Assembly: GCF_900108115.1 (NCBI RefSeq)
Contig: NZ_FTPU01000009.1
Coordinates: forward strand, 1-64,000
Length of the DNA: 64,000 nt
Source: Epilithonimonas bovis DSM 19482
Lineage (GTDB): Bacteria > Bacteroidota > Bacteroidia > Flavobacteriales > Weeksellaceae
Direction: 5' to 3'
Below, piece after piece: positions 15,542 through 24,067 of this stretch (the stretch's first letter is position 1; every line of letters starts with the position of its first letter). The translations under genes were made by a program, and so were the position numbers. The notes beneath the pieces are model-generated. The model had not been told where the DNA came from. It searched no databases and worked only from the letters and a program-made list of their open reading frames with translations.

Positions 15542-15766
15542 ATGAAATATATTTTTGAATTCATTTTAGCAACCATCATCATATTCTTTGTCTGGAATAT
15601 ATTGAAACGGTTGTTCTTCAATGCATTTTATAAGAATTTCCCTGCACTTAACCCTAAAAACCAGCAGGAAACAAGCAAAACAGATTCTACCAAAACACCA
15701 AAGAAAAAAGTGAACTGGGACGCCGAGACGGTTGATTATGAAGAAGTGAAGGAGGATAAAAAATAG
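15542..15766 (+). CDS. DUF4834 family small membrane protein
   Basis: 74 residues: a single N-terminal membrane helix (YIFEFILATIIIFFVWNILKR), a short loop FYKNFPALNP, then a charged cytoplasmic tail ending in WDAETVDYEEVKEDKK. This matches DUF4834, which in Flavobacteriia commonly lies just upstream of a YfhO-type membrane protein, as it would here if the RAYT cassette (15783-16457) were removed. It starts eight bases after the upstream lipoprotein. The cassette therefore appears to have split a conserved gene pair. No function is known. Confidence 0.75.
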   Translation: MKYIFEFILATIIIFFVWNILKRLFFNAFYKNFPALNPKNQQETSKTDSTKTPKKKVNWDAETVDYEEVKEDKK

Positions 15767-15782
15767 TAGTTTAATCTAATGC

Positions 15783-15814
15783 AACCCCTTCAGAGTTAAA
15801 ACTCTGAAGGGGTT
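15783..15814. repeat. REP-type hairpin, left copy at RAYT
   Basis: Perfect 15-base inverted repeat AACCCCTTCAGAGTT / AACTCTGAAGGGGTT around AA, ending 11 bases before the RAYT start codon. The same stem recurs five bases after the RAYT stop. Confidence 0.9.
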
Positions 15815-15825
15815 ATGTTTCTGAT

Positions 15826-16419
15826 ATGGAAAAGGAGATTTTAGAATTTGGACATTTTTATCACATTTACAATCGAGGAAATAACAAAGAGGCTATTTTT
15901 TTCGATGACGATAACTATAGATATTTCTTAAAATTGTTATTAAAATACATTGATCCAGTTGCAGATGTATATGCTTATTGTTTACTGAAGAATCACTTTC
16001 ATTTATTAATTAGAATAAAATCTGAGCAAGAAATTAATGTTTCTGATTTCAAATTCTCAACAATTGAAAAATCAAAATCAATTAATCCTTCGAAACAATT
16101 TTCGCATTTCTTCAATGCCTACACACAAGCTATAAATAAACGCTATAACAGAACTGGAAGCTTGCTAGAGAAACCGTTTGAAAGAAAAAGAATAACCGAT
16201 GAAAACTATCTGAAGCAAATCATTCTATACATTCATAATAATCCGGTAAAACACGGTATTACATCCAATGCAAATCAATATTTTTGGTCTTCTTATCATT
16301 CAATTTTATCAGACAAGCCATCAAAACTAAAAAGAAAAGAAGTTTTGGATTACTTTGAAAATGAGACTAATTTCATATTTTCGCATAATAATTACGATTC
16401 ACTGAATTTACCTTATTAA
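15826..16419 (+). CDS. REP-associated tyrosine transposase (RAYT, Y1 HUH family)
   Basis: 197 residues of the IS200/RAYT Y1 family. GHFYHIYNRGNNKEAIF (about 9-25) is the typical first strand and NRG turn; YAYCLLKNHFHLLIRI (about 49-64) contains the HUH metal motif as HFH; YNRTGSLLEKPFERKRI (about 107-123) and the helix NYLKQIILYIHNNPVKHG (about 127-144) carry the conserved tyrosines, one of which would be the nucleophile, followed by YFWSSYHSI. Such enzymes nick single-stranded DNA at REP hairpins. Twin copies of one perfect hairpin flank the gene 11 bases before the start and 5 bases after the stop, making a 675-base unit. It sits between DUF4834 and yfhO, an otherwise conserved pair. Confidence 0.92.
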   Translation: MEKEILEFGHFYHIYNRGNNKEAIFFDDDNYRYFLKLLLKYIDPVADVYAYCLLKNHFHLLIRIKSEQEINVSDFKFSTIEKSKSINPSKQFSHFFNAYTQAINKRYNRTGSLLEKPFERKRITDENYLKQIILYIHNNPVKHGITSNANQYFWSSYHSILSDKPSKLKRKEVLDYFENETNFIFSHNNYDSLNLPY

Positions 16420-16424
16420 ACGGC

Positions 16425-16457
16425 AACCCCTTCAGAGTTTTAAACTCTGAAGGGGTT
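16425..16457. repeat. REP-type hairpin, right copy at RAYT
   Basis: AACCCCTTCAGAGTT / AACTCTGAAGGGGTT around TTA, the same stem as at 15783-15814, and also preceded by GC. It may double as a terminator for the RAYT gene. Confidence 0.9.
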
Positions 16458-16483
16458 TATTAAGATTCAAACAAAAATAAATT

Positions 16484-19021
16484 ATGTTCAAAAAAAATAA
16501 AAACCTCCTCTACATTGCGGCAAGCCTTGTTATTTTTATTGTTTTGGCTGTACTCTACGCCAATCCTGTAATCTCGGGAAAACGCCTGATGCAGCATGAT
16601 ATCGTATTTTACAAAGGCGGTGCTGAGGAATTGTTGCAGTACCGCGCCAACAACGACAAAGAAACCTATTGGAGCGATGCCATGTTTGGCGGTATGCCAA
16701 CCTACCAGACCGGTGCGCAGTTTCGGGGTGATGTCATCAAAAAGATAGATGATCTGTTTATGTTCCTGCCCAAACCCGCCAATTACCTGTTTTTATTATT
16801 TGCAGGATTCTTCTTTTTGGGAATGGTAGCCGTAAGGAACTGGAAATATGCTTTGCTTGGTGCCACGTTTTTTGGATTGTCCACCTACTTCTATATTATC
16901 ATCGCGGCAGGACACAACGGGAAAGTGCATACCATTGCTTATTTTGCACCGCTGTTAGCCGGGATTCTCTTGGTCTATATCCGTAAAAAATATATTCTTG
17001 GCTTCATCGTCACCACATTATTTGCAGGCTTGCAGATCTGTGCCAATCACCCACAGATGACTTACTATCTCTTTATCGGTTTAGGATTTTTATTCCTGTC
17101 CGAATTGATAAGAGCCGTCAAAGGACAAATCGAATGGAAACATTTTCTGATTTCTTCCGGGATTGTTGGGCTGGGTGTTGTTTTGGGCGTTGGTATGAAC
17201 TCACAAAGAATCATGGCCAACGCTGAATATGTGAAAGAAACCGTGCGTGGCAAACAGATTTTGAATAATGAGAAACATTCTTCCGGTAAATCCGGAATGG
17301 ACCATGAAAGCATTACCATGTGGAGCTATGGCAAACTGGAAACCCTGAATCTCTTCATTCCAAGATTAATGGGCGGTGGCAGCCAGGAAGAAGGTTCTGA
17401 CAAAATAATGGAACACATCCAGGAGCTGGCACAGGAAAACATCAAATCCCAACAGGAATATGACATGATGGTAAAAGGCTTTGGCAGCGCCACCTACTGG
17501 GGCGATCAGCCGAGTACATCGGGACCGGCTTATCAGGGTGCTGTGGTTTGTTTTCTGGCAGTTTTAGGCTTTTTCTTTGCCGGGAAAAAGTACCGTTATT
17601 GGATTTTGGGTGCATCTATTCTGACGGTTTTCTTAGCCTGGGGAAGCAATTTCTCAGTCCTTACGGATTTCTTTATCGATTATGTACCGATGTACAACAA
17701 GTTCCGTGCGCCATCATCTATTTTGGTGGTGGTTGAATTTTTATTCCCTCTGATTGCCATTCTTGGACTTTATCAATTCTTTACCAATGATAAATTAACC
17801 GAAGAATATAAAAAGAGAATTTTACTTTATGTTTCGGGGACTGTTCTTGGGATTACATTGATCCTGACGCTTTTTGGGAAAGGTATTTTAGGTTTTTATA
17901 CAGCCAACGAAAAGACTTATCTCCCACCCTACATCCTGGATTATCTGGTGGATGAACGCTACAAAATGTTCCAGGCAGATGCGCTGAAAGCATTAGCCTA
18001 TGTAGCAATTACAGCAGCGGCTCTATTCTTTGCATTAAGAAAAAAGCTCAGTATCAATGTGGCACTTCTCATCATTGGCTTTGTAAGTTTATTCGATCTG
18101 TGGACCGTTAACCGACGTTATCTGAATGACGACAACTTTGTTGACAAAACATTTGCAGACAACCCTTTCCAGACAGAGAATTCGGAATACCTAATGAGCA
18201 AAGCAGGCAACGATTCTTTTGTACAAAGCCTTCTGCAACAGACCGAAGTTAACAGAGCTTTGCAAACCATCGCAGATAAAGACAAAACACACTATCGGAT
18301 TTTCAATAATGTTTTAGGAACCTTCAGCGAGACAAATACTTCTTATTTTAAATCATCGATCGGTGGTTACCATGCGGTAAAACTGAGACGTTATGATGAT
18401 CTTATCAATCAGTATTTCTCATCAACAGATCAGGTAAAAACAATCAGGATCCTGAATATGCTGAACACCAAATACTTTCTGGTTGGTAACCTGCAAAAAC
18501 CGGAAATTACACCGAATCCTGATGCCAACGGGAATGCTTGGTTTGTATCTGATATCAAATATGTTAGCAATCCCAATGAGGAACTGAATGAAACAGGAAA
18601 CGTAGATACCAAAAATACAGCCGTCATTGCTAGTGCTGACAAATCTTACTTCGCAGGAAAAAAACTGGCTAAAGATTCCACGGCTTATCTTAATCTTAAA
18701 ACGTACCAGCCGAATGAGCTCTCTTTTGACTCATCGTCTAAAACGCCTCAATTGGCGGTATTTTCCGAGATCTATTATCCACATGGATGGAATGTTTATC
18801 TGGATGGCAACAAAGTAGATTACATCAAAGCTGATTATCTTTTGCGTGCGCTCTATGTCCCTGCAGGACAGCATAAAATCGAAATGAAATTTGAACCAGC
18901 TGTTATAGAAACTGGCAAACTGTTCTCATTAATTAGCTTTGGATTATTTATTCTGTTGAGTTTGGTTGGTGCTTACTTCCTGTTTAGAAACTACAAACAA
19001 TCAAAGACAGTTACGGCTTAA
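16484..19021 (+). CDS. YfhO-family multi-pass membrane protein
   Basis: 845 residues. The N-terminal two thirds carry about a dozen membrane helices, beginning LLYIAASLVIFIVLAVLYANPV (about 8-29), with the YfhO-type loop MFGGMPTYQTGAQF (about 67-80), which in GT-C-type glycosyltransferases corresponds to the acceptor/donor loop. A soluble domain follows (about 560-800) and a last helix LFSLISFGLFILLSLVGAYFLF near the end. YfhO proteins are thought to transfer sugars onto cell-envelope polymers from lipid carriers; the substrate here is unknown. The gene is normally paired with DUF4834, from which the RAYT unit separates it. No terminator was identified before the 19.08 kb hairpin shared with rpsO. 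Confidence 0.85.
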   Translation: MFKKNKNLLYIAASLVIFIVLAVLYANPVISGKRLMQHDIVFYKGGAEELLQYRANNDKETYWSDAMFGGMPTYQTGAQFRGDVIKKIDDLFMFLPKPANYLFLLFAGFFFLGMVAVRNWKYALLGATFFGLSTYFYIIIAAGHNGKVHTIAYFAPLLAGILLVYIRKKYILGFIVTTLFAGLQICANHPQMTYYLFIGLGFLFLSELIRAVKGQIEWKHFLISSGIVGLGVVLGVGMNSQRIMANAEYVKETVRGKQILNNEKHSSGKSGMDHESITMWSYGKLETLNLFIPRLMGGGSQEEGSDKIMEHIQELAQENIKSQQEYDMMVKGFGSATYWGDQPSTSGPAYQGAVVCFLAVLGFFFAGKKYRYWILGASILTVFLAWGSNFSVLTDFFIDYVPMYNKFRAPSSILVVVEFLFPLIAILGLYQFFTNDKLTEEYKKRILLYVSGTVLGITLILTLFGKGILGFYTANEKTYLPPYILDYLVDERYKMFQADALKALAYVAITAAALFFALRKKLSINVALLIIGFVSLFDLWTVNRRYLNDDNFVDKTFADNPFQTENSEYLMSKAGNDSFVQSLLQQTEVNRALQTIADKDKTHYRIFNNVLGTFSETNTSYFKSSIGGYHAVKLRRYDDLINQYFSSTDQVKTIRILNMLNTKYFLVGNLQKPEITPNPDANGNAWFVSDIKYVSNPNEELNETGNVDTKNTAVIASADKSYFAGKKLAKDSTAYLNLKTYQPNELSFDSSSKTPQLAVFSEIYYPHGWNVYLDGNKVDYIKADYLLRALYVPAGQHKIEMKFEPAVIETGKLFSLISFGLFILLSLVGAYFLFRNYKQSKTVTA

Positions 19022-19081
19022 TTATATTCAGTCACCATTATACAAAACGGTGCCTGAATCTTTTTTGATCATCACAAATAA

Positions 19082-19117
19082 AAAAGCAACCCCATTGGAG
19101 TTGCTTTAATTTTTTGC
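19082..19117. terminator. Bidirectional terminator between yfhO and rpsO
   Basis: GCAACCCC pairs with GGAGTTGC (one mismatch) around ATT, with A and T runs on both sides; serves rpsO on the minus strand and yfhO on the plus strand. Confidence 0.8.
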
Positions 19118-19129
19118 TTAAGATTAGGA

Positions 19130-19399
19130 TTATTTTCTGATTCCCAATTCAGCGATGATCGCTCTATATCTAGAGATTTCTTTTTTCTTCAAGTAATCAA
19201 GTAGAGATTTTCTCTTACCTACCAATTTTACAAGAGATCTTTCTGTTGCAAAATCGTGACGATTAGCTTTCAGGTGCTCAGAAAGGTGGTTGATTCTAAA
19301 AGTGAATAGAGCAATCTGACCTTCAGCGCTTCCTGTGTCTTGTGCAGATTTCCCGTGTTTTGCGAAGATTTCTGCTTTTTTTTCGTTTGTTAGATACAT
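19130..19399 (-). CDS. rpsO: 30S ribosomal protein S15
   Basis: 89 residues, the standard length. KAEIFAKHGKSAQDTGSAEGQIALFTFRI (about 8-36) and HLKANRHDFATERSLVKLVGKRKSLLDYLKK (about 42-72) are the conserved 16S rRNA-binding helices; RYRAIIAELGIRK is the normal C-terminus. It binds the central domain of 16S rRNA early in assembly. Single gene with a perfect TACTTTTG -7 box on the minus strand (19438-19445) 38 bases before the start, the same octamer as rpsF, and a bidirectional terminator downstream. Confidence 0.98.
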   Translation of the reverse strand: MYLTNEKKAEIFAKHGKSAQDTGSAEGQIALFTFRINHLSEHLKANRHDFATERSLVKLVGKRKSLLDYLKKKEISRYRAIIAELGIRK

Positions 19400-19437
19400 T
19401 CCAATATTATTTAAATGATTATTATGTAATTCGGGTG

Positions 19438-19445
19438 CAAAAGTA
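19438..19445 (-). promoter_or_regulatory. -7 promoter box of rpsO
   Basis: TACTTTTG on the minus strand, identical to the rpsF box. Confidence 0.7.
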
Positions 19446-19484
19446 CAATATTATTTTTAATAAACAATCAATCTGCTTTATTAA

Positions 19485-21563
19485 TTACTGATCCAGATTC
19501 TTATGTTTTAACCAGTATGATGTCGCCTCATAAGCTGCGATGGTTTTATCGATTAGTTTTCTGTTCTGATTTTTAGTAAGAATTTCTTTATAATTGATAT
19601 TGTACTGATCCGGCCAATTACTTTTTTCCATTTGCAAAGTGTATTGCTCAATCTTCTTCCCTGCTGATATGATAGTGAGTTGCTGATCTCTGATGTAGCC
19701 TAAATTCTCGTAAGTGGCGATATAAGCACGCGGAACGTAACTGTCAGAAAAAACATCCTGACCCAGGAACTTGGATTCGTAACTGAAATTAAGCAGCCCA
19801 AAAACAGTTGGCATGAGATCAATCTGCGACATAAGCCCGTCAAACTTCTGGGGTTTCACAAAACCTTCCGAAAATACAATAGCCGGGATGCGGTATTTAT
19901 CTATCGGAAGCTCCGTAGATCCCGCACTGGATGCACAATGATCCGCTACAATCACAAAAACGGTATTTTTGTACCAGGATTGTTTTTTGGCCATTGCAAA
20001 AAAGCAGCGCAATGCGTAATCAGTGTATTTCACACCACCGTCACGCGATTTTATATCTCCCGGAATATCAATTTTACCATCCGGGTAAGTAAAGGGACGG
20101 TGGTTGCTGACAGTCATCCAATGGTTAAAAAACGGTTTCCCCGATTTTGCCTCCGCATTCATTACTTTGATAGCTTTTTTGGCCATATCTTCGTCGCAAA
20201 CACCCCATACATTGGCAAAGCTAACCTCCTGAGGCAAAAAGCTGTCACGGTCCACAATTTGGTAACCGTTATTACCAAAAAAGGACTTCATATTATCAAA
20301 ATAGCTGTAGCCACCGTACAAAAACTCAACATTGTATCCTTTTGATCTAAAAACCGAACCGGTTGTGAATTTGTTCCTGTTGTCTTCTCTCTTTATAACG
20401 CTCTCTCCGGCAGTTGGCGGGATGCAAAGCGTAAGCGCTTCCAGGCCGCGGACTGTACGGTTTCCGGTGGCATAAAAATTTGTGAACATAAGGCTTTTAT
20501 CAGCAAGACTATCCAGAAAAGGTGTTATATTTTGTTGATTACCGTAATGCTTCAGATATTCAGCAGACAGGCTCTCAACAGAAATCAGCACCACATTTTT
20601 CTTTTGTTCGCTACCGCTTGCATTTATTTTTCTTCGTAAAACAGGCGGTTTAAAATCCTCCAGAAAAAGCTTTTCTGATTTTTGGATACCTAAAGTAGGA
20701 TAAAACTTAAAAAAATCAAGTTCGTTGTGCGAAAATGCATAAGCGAAACGTTCTATACCATTGCTCTGTAACTCATAGGTGAAATTATTTTTGGACTGAA
20801 AATTCGCCAATTTTGGTAGAAAAAAGAGCCCCAAACTACAAATGATCACAAACGAAATGAGTAAACCTAACTTCTGTGAAATATTGGGCAGGATTTCCAA
20901 TTCTTCCTTTGTCCGGCGAAATATCAGATAAGATACAATGAGACTTATTAAAATCATGACAGAAAATAGTGGGATTACCGGATAAGACTCCATGATATTC
21001 CCAATTACTTCGTTCGTATAAATCAGATAATCTACCGCTATAAAGTTGTAACGCACGCCAAACTCATTCCAGAAAAAATATTCGCTGACAAGATTTAAGA
21101 TAATCAAAAGTACATACAGAAAAATGATGATGAAATAATTAATGTTCCTTATCAGCCTTCTTTGCTTAGGCAAAAACAGCATTAGAGCAAAACAAATAAT
21201 CTTTATCCCAACGAAAATCATCGCAAGCTCCGCCACTACACCACCATATTGTCTAAAAATATTATTGGGATAAAAAGCAATATAAAGTTCTGCCAGGACC
21301 ATCAATCCAAGAATAACCCAGCCCCACGGTCTGTGAAATTTGCTATTGGATAGGAAAAGAAAATAAAGTGCGAGAAAAGATGACGCCAAAGCAAAAACCA
21401 GAGAATCATTGATAAAGCCAATCCCGAAAATCCTGATTATATCAATAAAATCAAAATGTCCGGTAGTGATGGGATGAAATAAAAGTATCAATCTTAATAA
21501 AGACGATAACAACACATAAAATCCTCCCAGATATAGAAATGGTTTTATTTTGCCAAAGATCAT
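19485..21563 (-). CDS. LtaS-like sulfatase-superfamily membrane enzyme
   Basis: 692 residues. Five predicted N-terminal membrane helices within the first ~240 residues are followed by an alkaline-phosphatase-fold catalytic domain: NVVLISVESLSAEYLKHYG (about 325, metal-binding Glu), FYATGNRTVRGLEAL (about 360, candidate nucleophile Thr), HWMTVSNHRPFTYPDG (about 470) and FVIVADHCAS (about 545, metal-binding Asp-His). This is the layout of lipoteichoic acid synthase and periplasmic phosphoglycerol transferases; in a Gram-negative Bacteroidota cell the likely role is transfer of phosphoglycerol or a phosphoethanolamine-like group to an envelope glycan. Preceded by a TATATTTG box (21579-21586). 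It lies downstream of the thr operon, separated by 59 bases. Confidence 0.85.
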   Translation of the reverse strand: MIFGKIKPFLYLGGFYVLLSSLLRLILLFHPITTGHFDFIDIIRIFGIGFINDSLVFALASSFLALYFLFLSNSKFHRPWGWVILGLMVLAELYIAFYPNNIFRQYGGVVAELAMIFVGIKIICFALMLFLPKQRRLIRNINYFIIIFLYVLLIILNLVSEYFFWNEFGVRYNFIAVDYLIYTNEVIGNIMESYPVIPLFSVMILISLIVSYLIFRRTKEELEILPNISQKLGLLISFVIICSLGLFFLPKLANFQSKNNFTYELQSNGIERFAYAFSHNELDFFKFYPTLGIQKSEKLFLEDFKPPVLRRKINASGSEQKKNVVLISVESLSAEYLKHYGNQQNITPFLDSLADKSLMFTNFYATGNRTVRGLEALTLCIPPTAGESVIKREDNRNKFTTGSVFRSKGYNVEFLYGGYSYFDNMKSFFGNNGYQIVDRDSFLPQEVSFANVWGVCDEDMAKKAIKVMNAEAKSGKPFFNHWMTVSNHRPFTYPDGKIDIPGDIKSRDGGVKYTDYALRCFFAMAKKQSWYKNTVFVIVADHCASSAGSTELPIDKYRIPAIVFSEGFVKPQKFDGLMSQIDLMPTVFGLLNFSYESKFLGQDVFSDSYVPRAYIATYENLGYIRDQQLTIISAGKKIEQYTLQMEKSNWPDQYNINYKEILTKNQNRKLIDKTIAAYEATSYWLKHKNLDQ

Positions 21564-21578
21564 AAATTATATTTTGCG

Positions 21579-21586
21579 CAAATATA
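21579..21586 (-). promoter_or_regulatory. -7 promoter box of the LtaS-like gene
   Basis: TATATTTG on the minus strand, 15 bases before the ATG. Confidence 0.55.
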
Positions 21587-21622
21587 ACGATTTGATGGTT
21601 TAATATTTTGTACTGAAATATT

Positions 21623-22915
21623 TTAACGCGACATTATAGCTTCTTTAATTTTACTTAAATCATTGGGTAAGAGAGTTGCCAGTTTGTCTTTTCTACCAAA
21701 AGCCGCAAGTTTTTCCGGGATTTCTATTGTTTCTTTAAGGACATTCTCTACGACTTCTACAAACTTAGCAGGATGAGCCGTTTCCAACAAAACACCGATA
21801 AGTTCTTCATTATTTTTTTCTAAATATTTTTGAAATCCAAGATAAGCAACCGCCCCGTGCGGATCCAAAGTGTAACCAAAATCATTCCTCACCTTACGCA
21901 TTGCAATTTTCGTTTCTTCATCGGAAAAAGAATACGAATCAATCTCTCTTTTGAATTCCGAAACATCATTATCAAACAAACTTTTCATCCGCTCAAAATT
22001 ACTCGGATTACCAACATCCATTGCATTACTGATGGTTTGTACAGAAGATTTCGCCGTATAAATTCCGGTTTCTAAATAGTTTGGAACAATGTCATTCGCA
22101 TTGGTTGATGCTACAAAATGATGGATAGGCAATCCCATTTTTTTTGCAAAAAGTCCGGCAGTTAAGTTCCCAAAGTTCCCGCTTGGCACAGAGAATACAA
22201 TTGGTTTCCCAAGCTTCTGTAATTGTGCAAAAGCCCAGAAATAATAAAAAGATTGAGGAATCAATCTGGCAATATTAATGCTGTTGGCTGATGTCAAAGT
22301 GAATTTCTGATTCAGTTCTTCGTCAGACAAAATCTGCTTGGCCAAAGCCTGGCAATCGTCAAAAGTCCCGTCAATTTCCAAAGCTTTGATATTTCCTCCC
22401 CAGGTTGTCAATTGCTTTTCCTGCAACGGGCTTACTTTTCCTTTTGGATAAAGGATATAAACCTCAATTCCGGGCACATTGTAAAATCCCGACGCTACAG
22501 CACTTCCTGTATCTCCGGAAGTGGCTGCAATCACTTTCATCGGTTTTCCTTCTGAGAAATAAGACATCATTCTTGCCATAAACCTTGCGCCAACATCTTT
22601 GAAAGCCATCGTAGGGCCGTGAAATAATTCTAAAGAGTAAATATTTTCCGAAATCTTCACCGCAGGAATCTCGAAGTTCAAAACTTCATCAATGATTTCT
22701 TTTAAGTTTTCATCGGGAATGGATTCTCCTAGAAATTCTCTTGCCACCCGGAAACCAATTTCCTGCAAGGTAAGATTGGGCAATTTTTCAAAAAACGCCG
22801 AATCCAATTGCGGAATATATTCTGGCATAAACAATCCGCCATCATCGGCCAAACCTTTTAGGATGGCGGTTTTTATATTGGTTTCTTCCTGTTGTCTTGT
22901 TGATATGTATTTCAT
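21623..22915 (-). CDS. thrC: Threonine synthase
   Basis: 430 residues. It converts O-phosphohomoserine to threonine with pyridoxal phosphate. MKYISTRQQEETNIKTAILKGL is the usual N-terminus; LELFHGPTMAFKDVGARFMAR (about 101-121) contains the PLP Lys in the FKD motif; AATSGDTGSAVASGF (about 135) is the phosphate-binding loop; NSINIARLIPQSFYYFWAF (about 216) and FSVPSGNFGNLTAGLFAKKMG (about 243) complete the fold. Last gene of thrA-thrB-thrC, the E. coli order. A heptamer array lies in the 48-base gap from thrB. Controlled presumably with thrA by the Thr-rich leader upstream of the operon. Confidence 0.96.
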   Translation of the reverse strand: MKYISTRQQEETNIKTAILKGLADDGGLFMPEYIPQLDSAFFEKLPNLTLQEIGFRVAREFLGESIPDENLKEIIDEVLNFEIPAVKISENIYSLELFHGPTMAFKDVGARFMARMMSYFSEGKPMKVIAATSGDTGSAVASGFYNVPGIEVYILYPKGKVSPLQEKQLTTWGGNIKALEIDGTFDDCQALAKQILSDEELNQKFTLTSANSINIARLIPQSFYYFWAFAQLQKLGKPIVFSVPSGNFGNLTAGLFAKKMGLPIHHFVASTNANDIVPNYLETGIYTAKSSVQTISNAMDVGNPSNFERMKSLFDNDVSEFKREIDSYSFSDEETKIAMRKVRNDFGYTLDPHGAVAYLGFQKYLEKNNEELIGVLLETAHPAKFVEVVENVLKETIEIPEKLAAFGRKDKLATLLPNDLSKIKEAIMSR

Positions 22916-22917
22916 CT

Positions 22918-22945
22918 GTTGATAGTTGTTGGTTGTCGGTTGACA
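22918..22945. repeat. Heptamer array H7 between thrB and thrC
   Basis: Four perfect-phase units GTTGATA, GTTGTTG, GTTGTCG, GTTGACA, ending three bases before the thrC start codon; same heptamer class as H4 at 9.6 kb. Confidence 0.75.
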
Positions 22946-22963
22946 GTCTTTTCTCTTTGTTCT

Positions 22964-23902
22964 TTATTCTTTTATCTTAATAACTCTTGCGCCTTCATCA
23001 TTGATTTTTGTGACAAACGCCTCGCTTTCTATATTTTTTTGATTGAGTAATTCTTTGATTTTATATGAAATATCTTCCGCAGTTTCCTTCTTTTCACACA
23101 ATGCAAAAACCGACGGGCCAGATCCGGAAATCCCAAAACCAATAGCACCATTGTCCAAAGCGAGTTGTTTCATCTCATAAAAATAAGGAATCAGCATGGC
23201 ACGGACGGGTTCTATAATCACATCTTCCATACTACGGCTAACCAAACTCAAATCATTAGTACAAAATCCGGCCACCAAACCGGCGACATTTCCCCACTGC
23301 TGAACGGCAGATTTGAGACTAACCCGTTCTTTGATGATTTTCCTGGCTTCGCCTGTTGGGACATCTACGTGCGGATGAACAGAAACAACAGACAAACCTT
23401 TTGGATAAGGCAGTTTGAGCGCATCTAAAGGTTCGTAACTTCTCACCAAAACCAAACCACCTAAAAGTGCCGGTGCCACATTGTCGGCGTGCGCATTGCC
23501 ACAGGCCATCCGTTCACCTTCCATCGCAAGAGGCAGTAGTTCCTGTTTTGAATAAGGCTTCCCCATCAGCTCATTGATAGCAACCAAAGCAGCAACACTG
23601 CTTGCTGCGCTGGAGCCCATTCCGCTGTTGAGTGGCATTTTTTTATAAAGCTCGATATCAATTCCTTGGTTGGAGTTGATTTTTTCCAGAAACAATCGGA
23701 TAACGTGCGAAACCACATTTTTATCCGGGTCTTTTGGAAGTTTTCCGCCATCGCCTTCTATTTTTGTGATAGTGATTTTATCAGAATCGTTTTTTTTCAA
23801 AATGATCTCGTCGCCTGGCTCTTCTATCGCAAAACCGAGAATATCGTAGCCACAAACAACGTTGGCGACGGTTGCGGGAGCAAAAACTTTTATTTGATTC
23901 AT
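22964..23902 (-). CDS. thrB: Homoserine kinase (GHMP family)
   Basis: 312 residues. It phosphorylates homoserine to O-phosphohomoserine. GHMP-kinase motifs are clear: VFAPATVANVVCGYDILGFA (about 5-24), PLNSGMGSSAASSVAALVAIN (about 91-111, ATP loop) and AIGFGISGSGPSVFALCEKK (about 255-274). Middle gene of the thr operon; the upstream gap to thrA (165 bases) holds two heptamer arrays and a GGCTAAAGCC-type repeat, which is unusually long for an operon junction. Cytoplasmic. The homology to ThrB rather than mevalonate kinases is supported by length and neighbours. Confidence 0.95.
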   Translation of the reverse strand: MNQIKVFAPATVANVVCGYDILGFAIEEPGDEIILKKNDSDKITITKIEGDGGKLPKDPDKNVVSHVIRLFLEKINSNQGIDIELYKKMPLNSGMGSSAASSVAALVAINELMGKPYSKQELLPLAMEGERMACGNAHADNVAPALLGGLVLVRSYEPLDALKLPYPKGLSVVSVHPHVDVPTGEARKIIKERVSLKSAVQQWGNVAGLVAGFCTNDLSLVSRSMEDVIIEPVRAMLIPYFYEMKQLALDNGAIGFGISGSGPSVFALCEKKETAEDISYKIKELLNQKNIESEAFVTKINDEGARVIKIKE

Positions 23903-23906
23903 TCTT

Positions 23907-23942
23907 ATAATTAATTATTGATTTAATGATAATTGATTAAAT
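23907..23942. repeat. Heptamer array H8a between thrA and thrB
   Basis: ATAATTA, ATTATTG, one 8-base unit, ATAATTG and ATTAAAT. Lies on one side of the GGCTAAAGCC element. Confidence 0.55.
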
Positions 23943-23956
23943 AAATATTTATGATT

Positions 23957-24030
23957 TCTTTAATTTTGGCTAAAGCCAAGTTATGTTTACTTTTTGAGAA
24001 CGGGCTAAAGTCCGCCCCTATTGATATTTC
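23957..24030. repeat. GGCTAAAGCC-type dispersed repeat
   Basis: TTGGCTAAAGCCAA (23966-23979) and GGGCTAAAGTCCGCCC (24002-24017) are two related small inverted repeats about 22 bases apart, followed by CTATTGATA. Similar pairs are, from memory, abundant in flavobacterial intergenic DNA. Heptamer arrays stand on both sides. Confidence 0.55.
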
Positions 24031-24036
24031 AAAATT

Positions 24037-24064
24037 ATTTATCATTAATCAACTATCATTTATG
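24037..24064. repeat. Heptamer array H8b at the thrA 3' end
   Basis: ATTTATC, ATTAATC, AACTATC, ATTTATG in strict phase, ending four bases before the thrA stop codon. Confidence 0.6.
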
Positions 24065-24067
24065 GTT

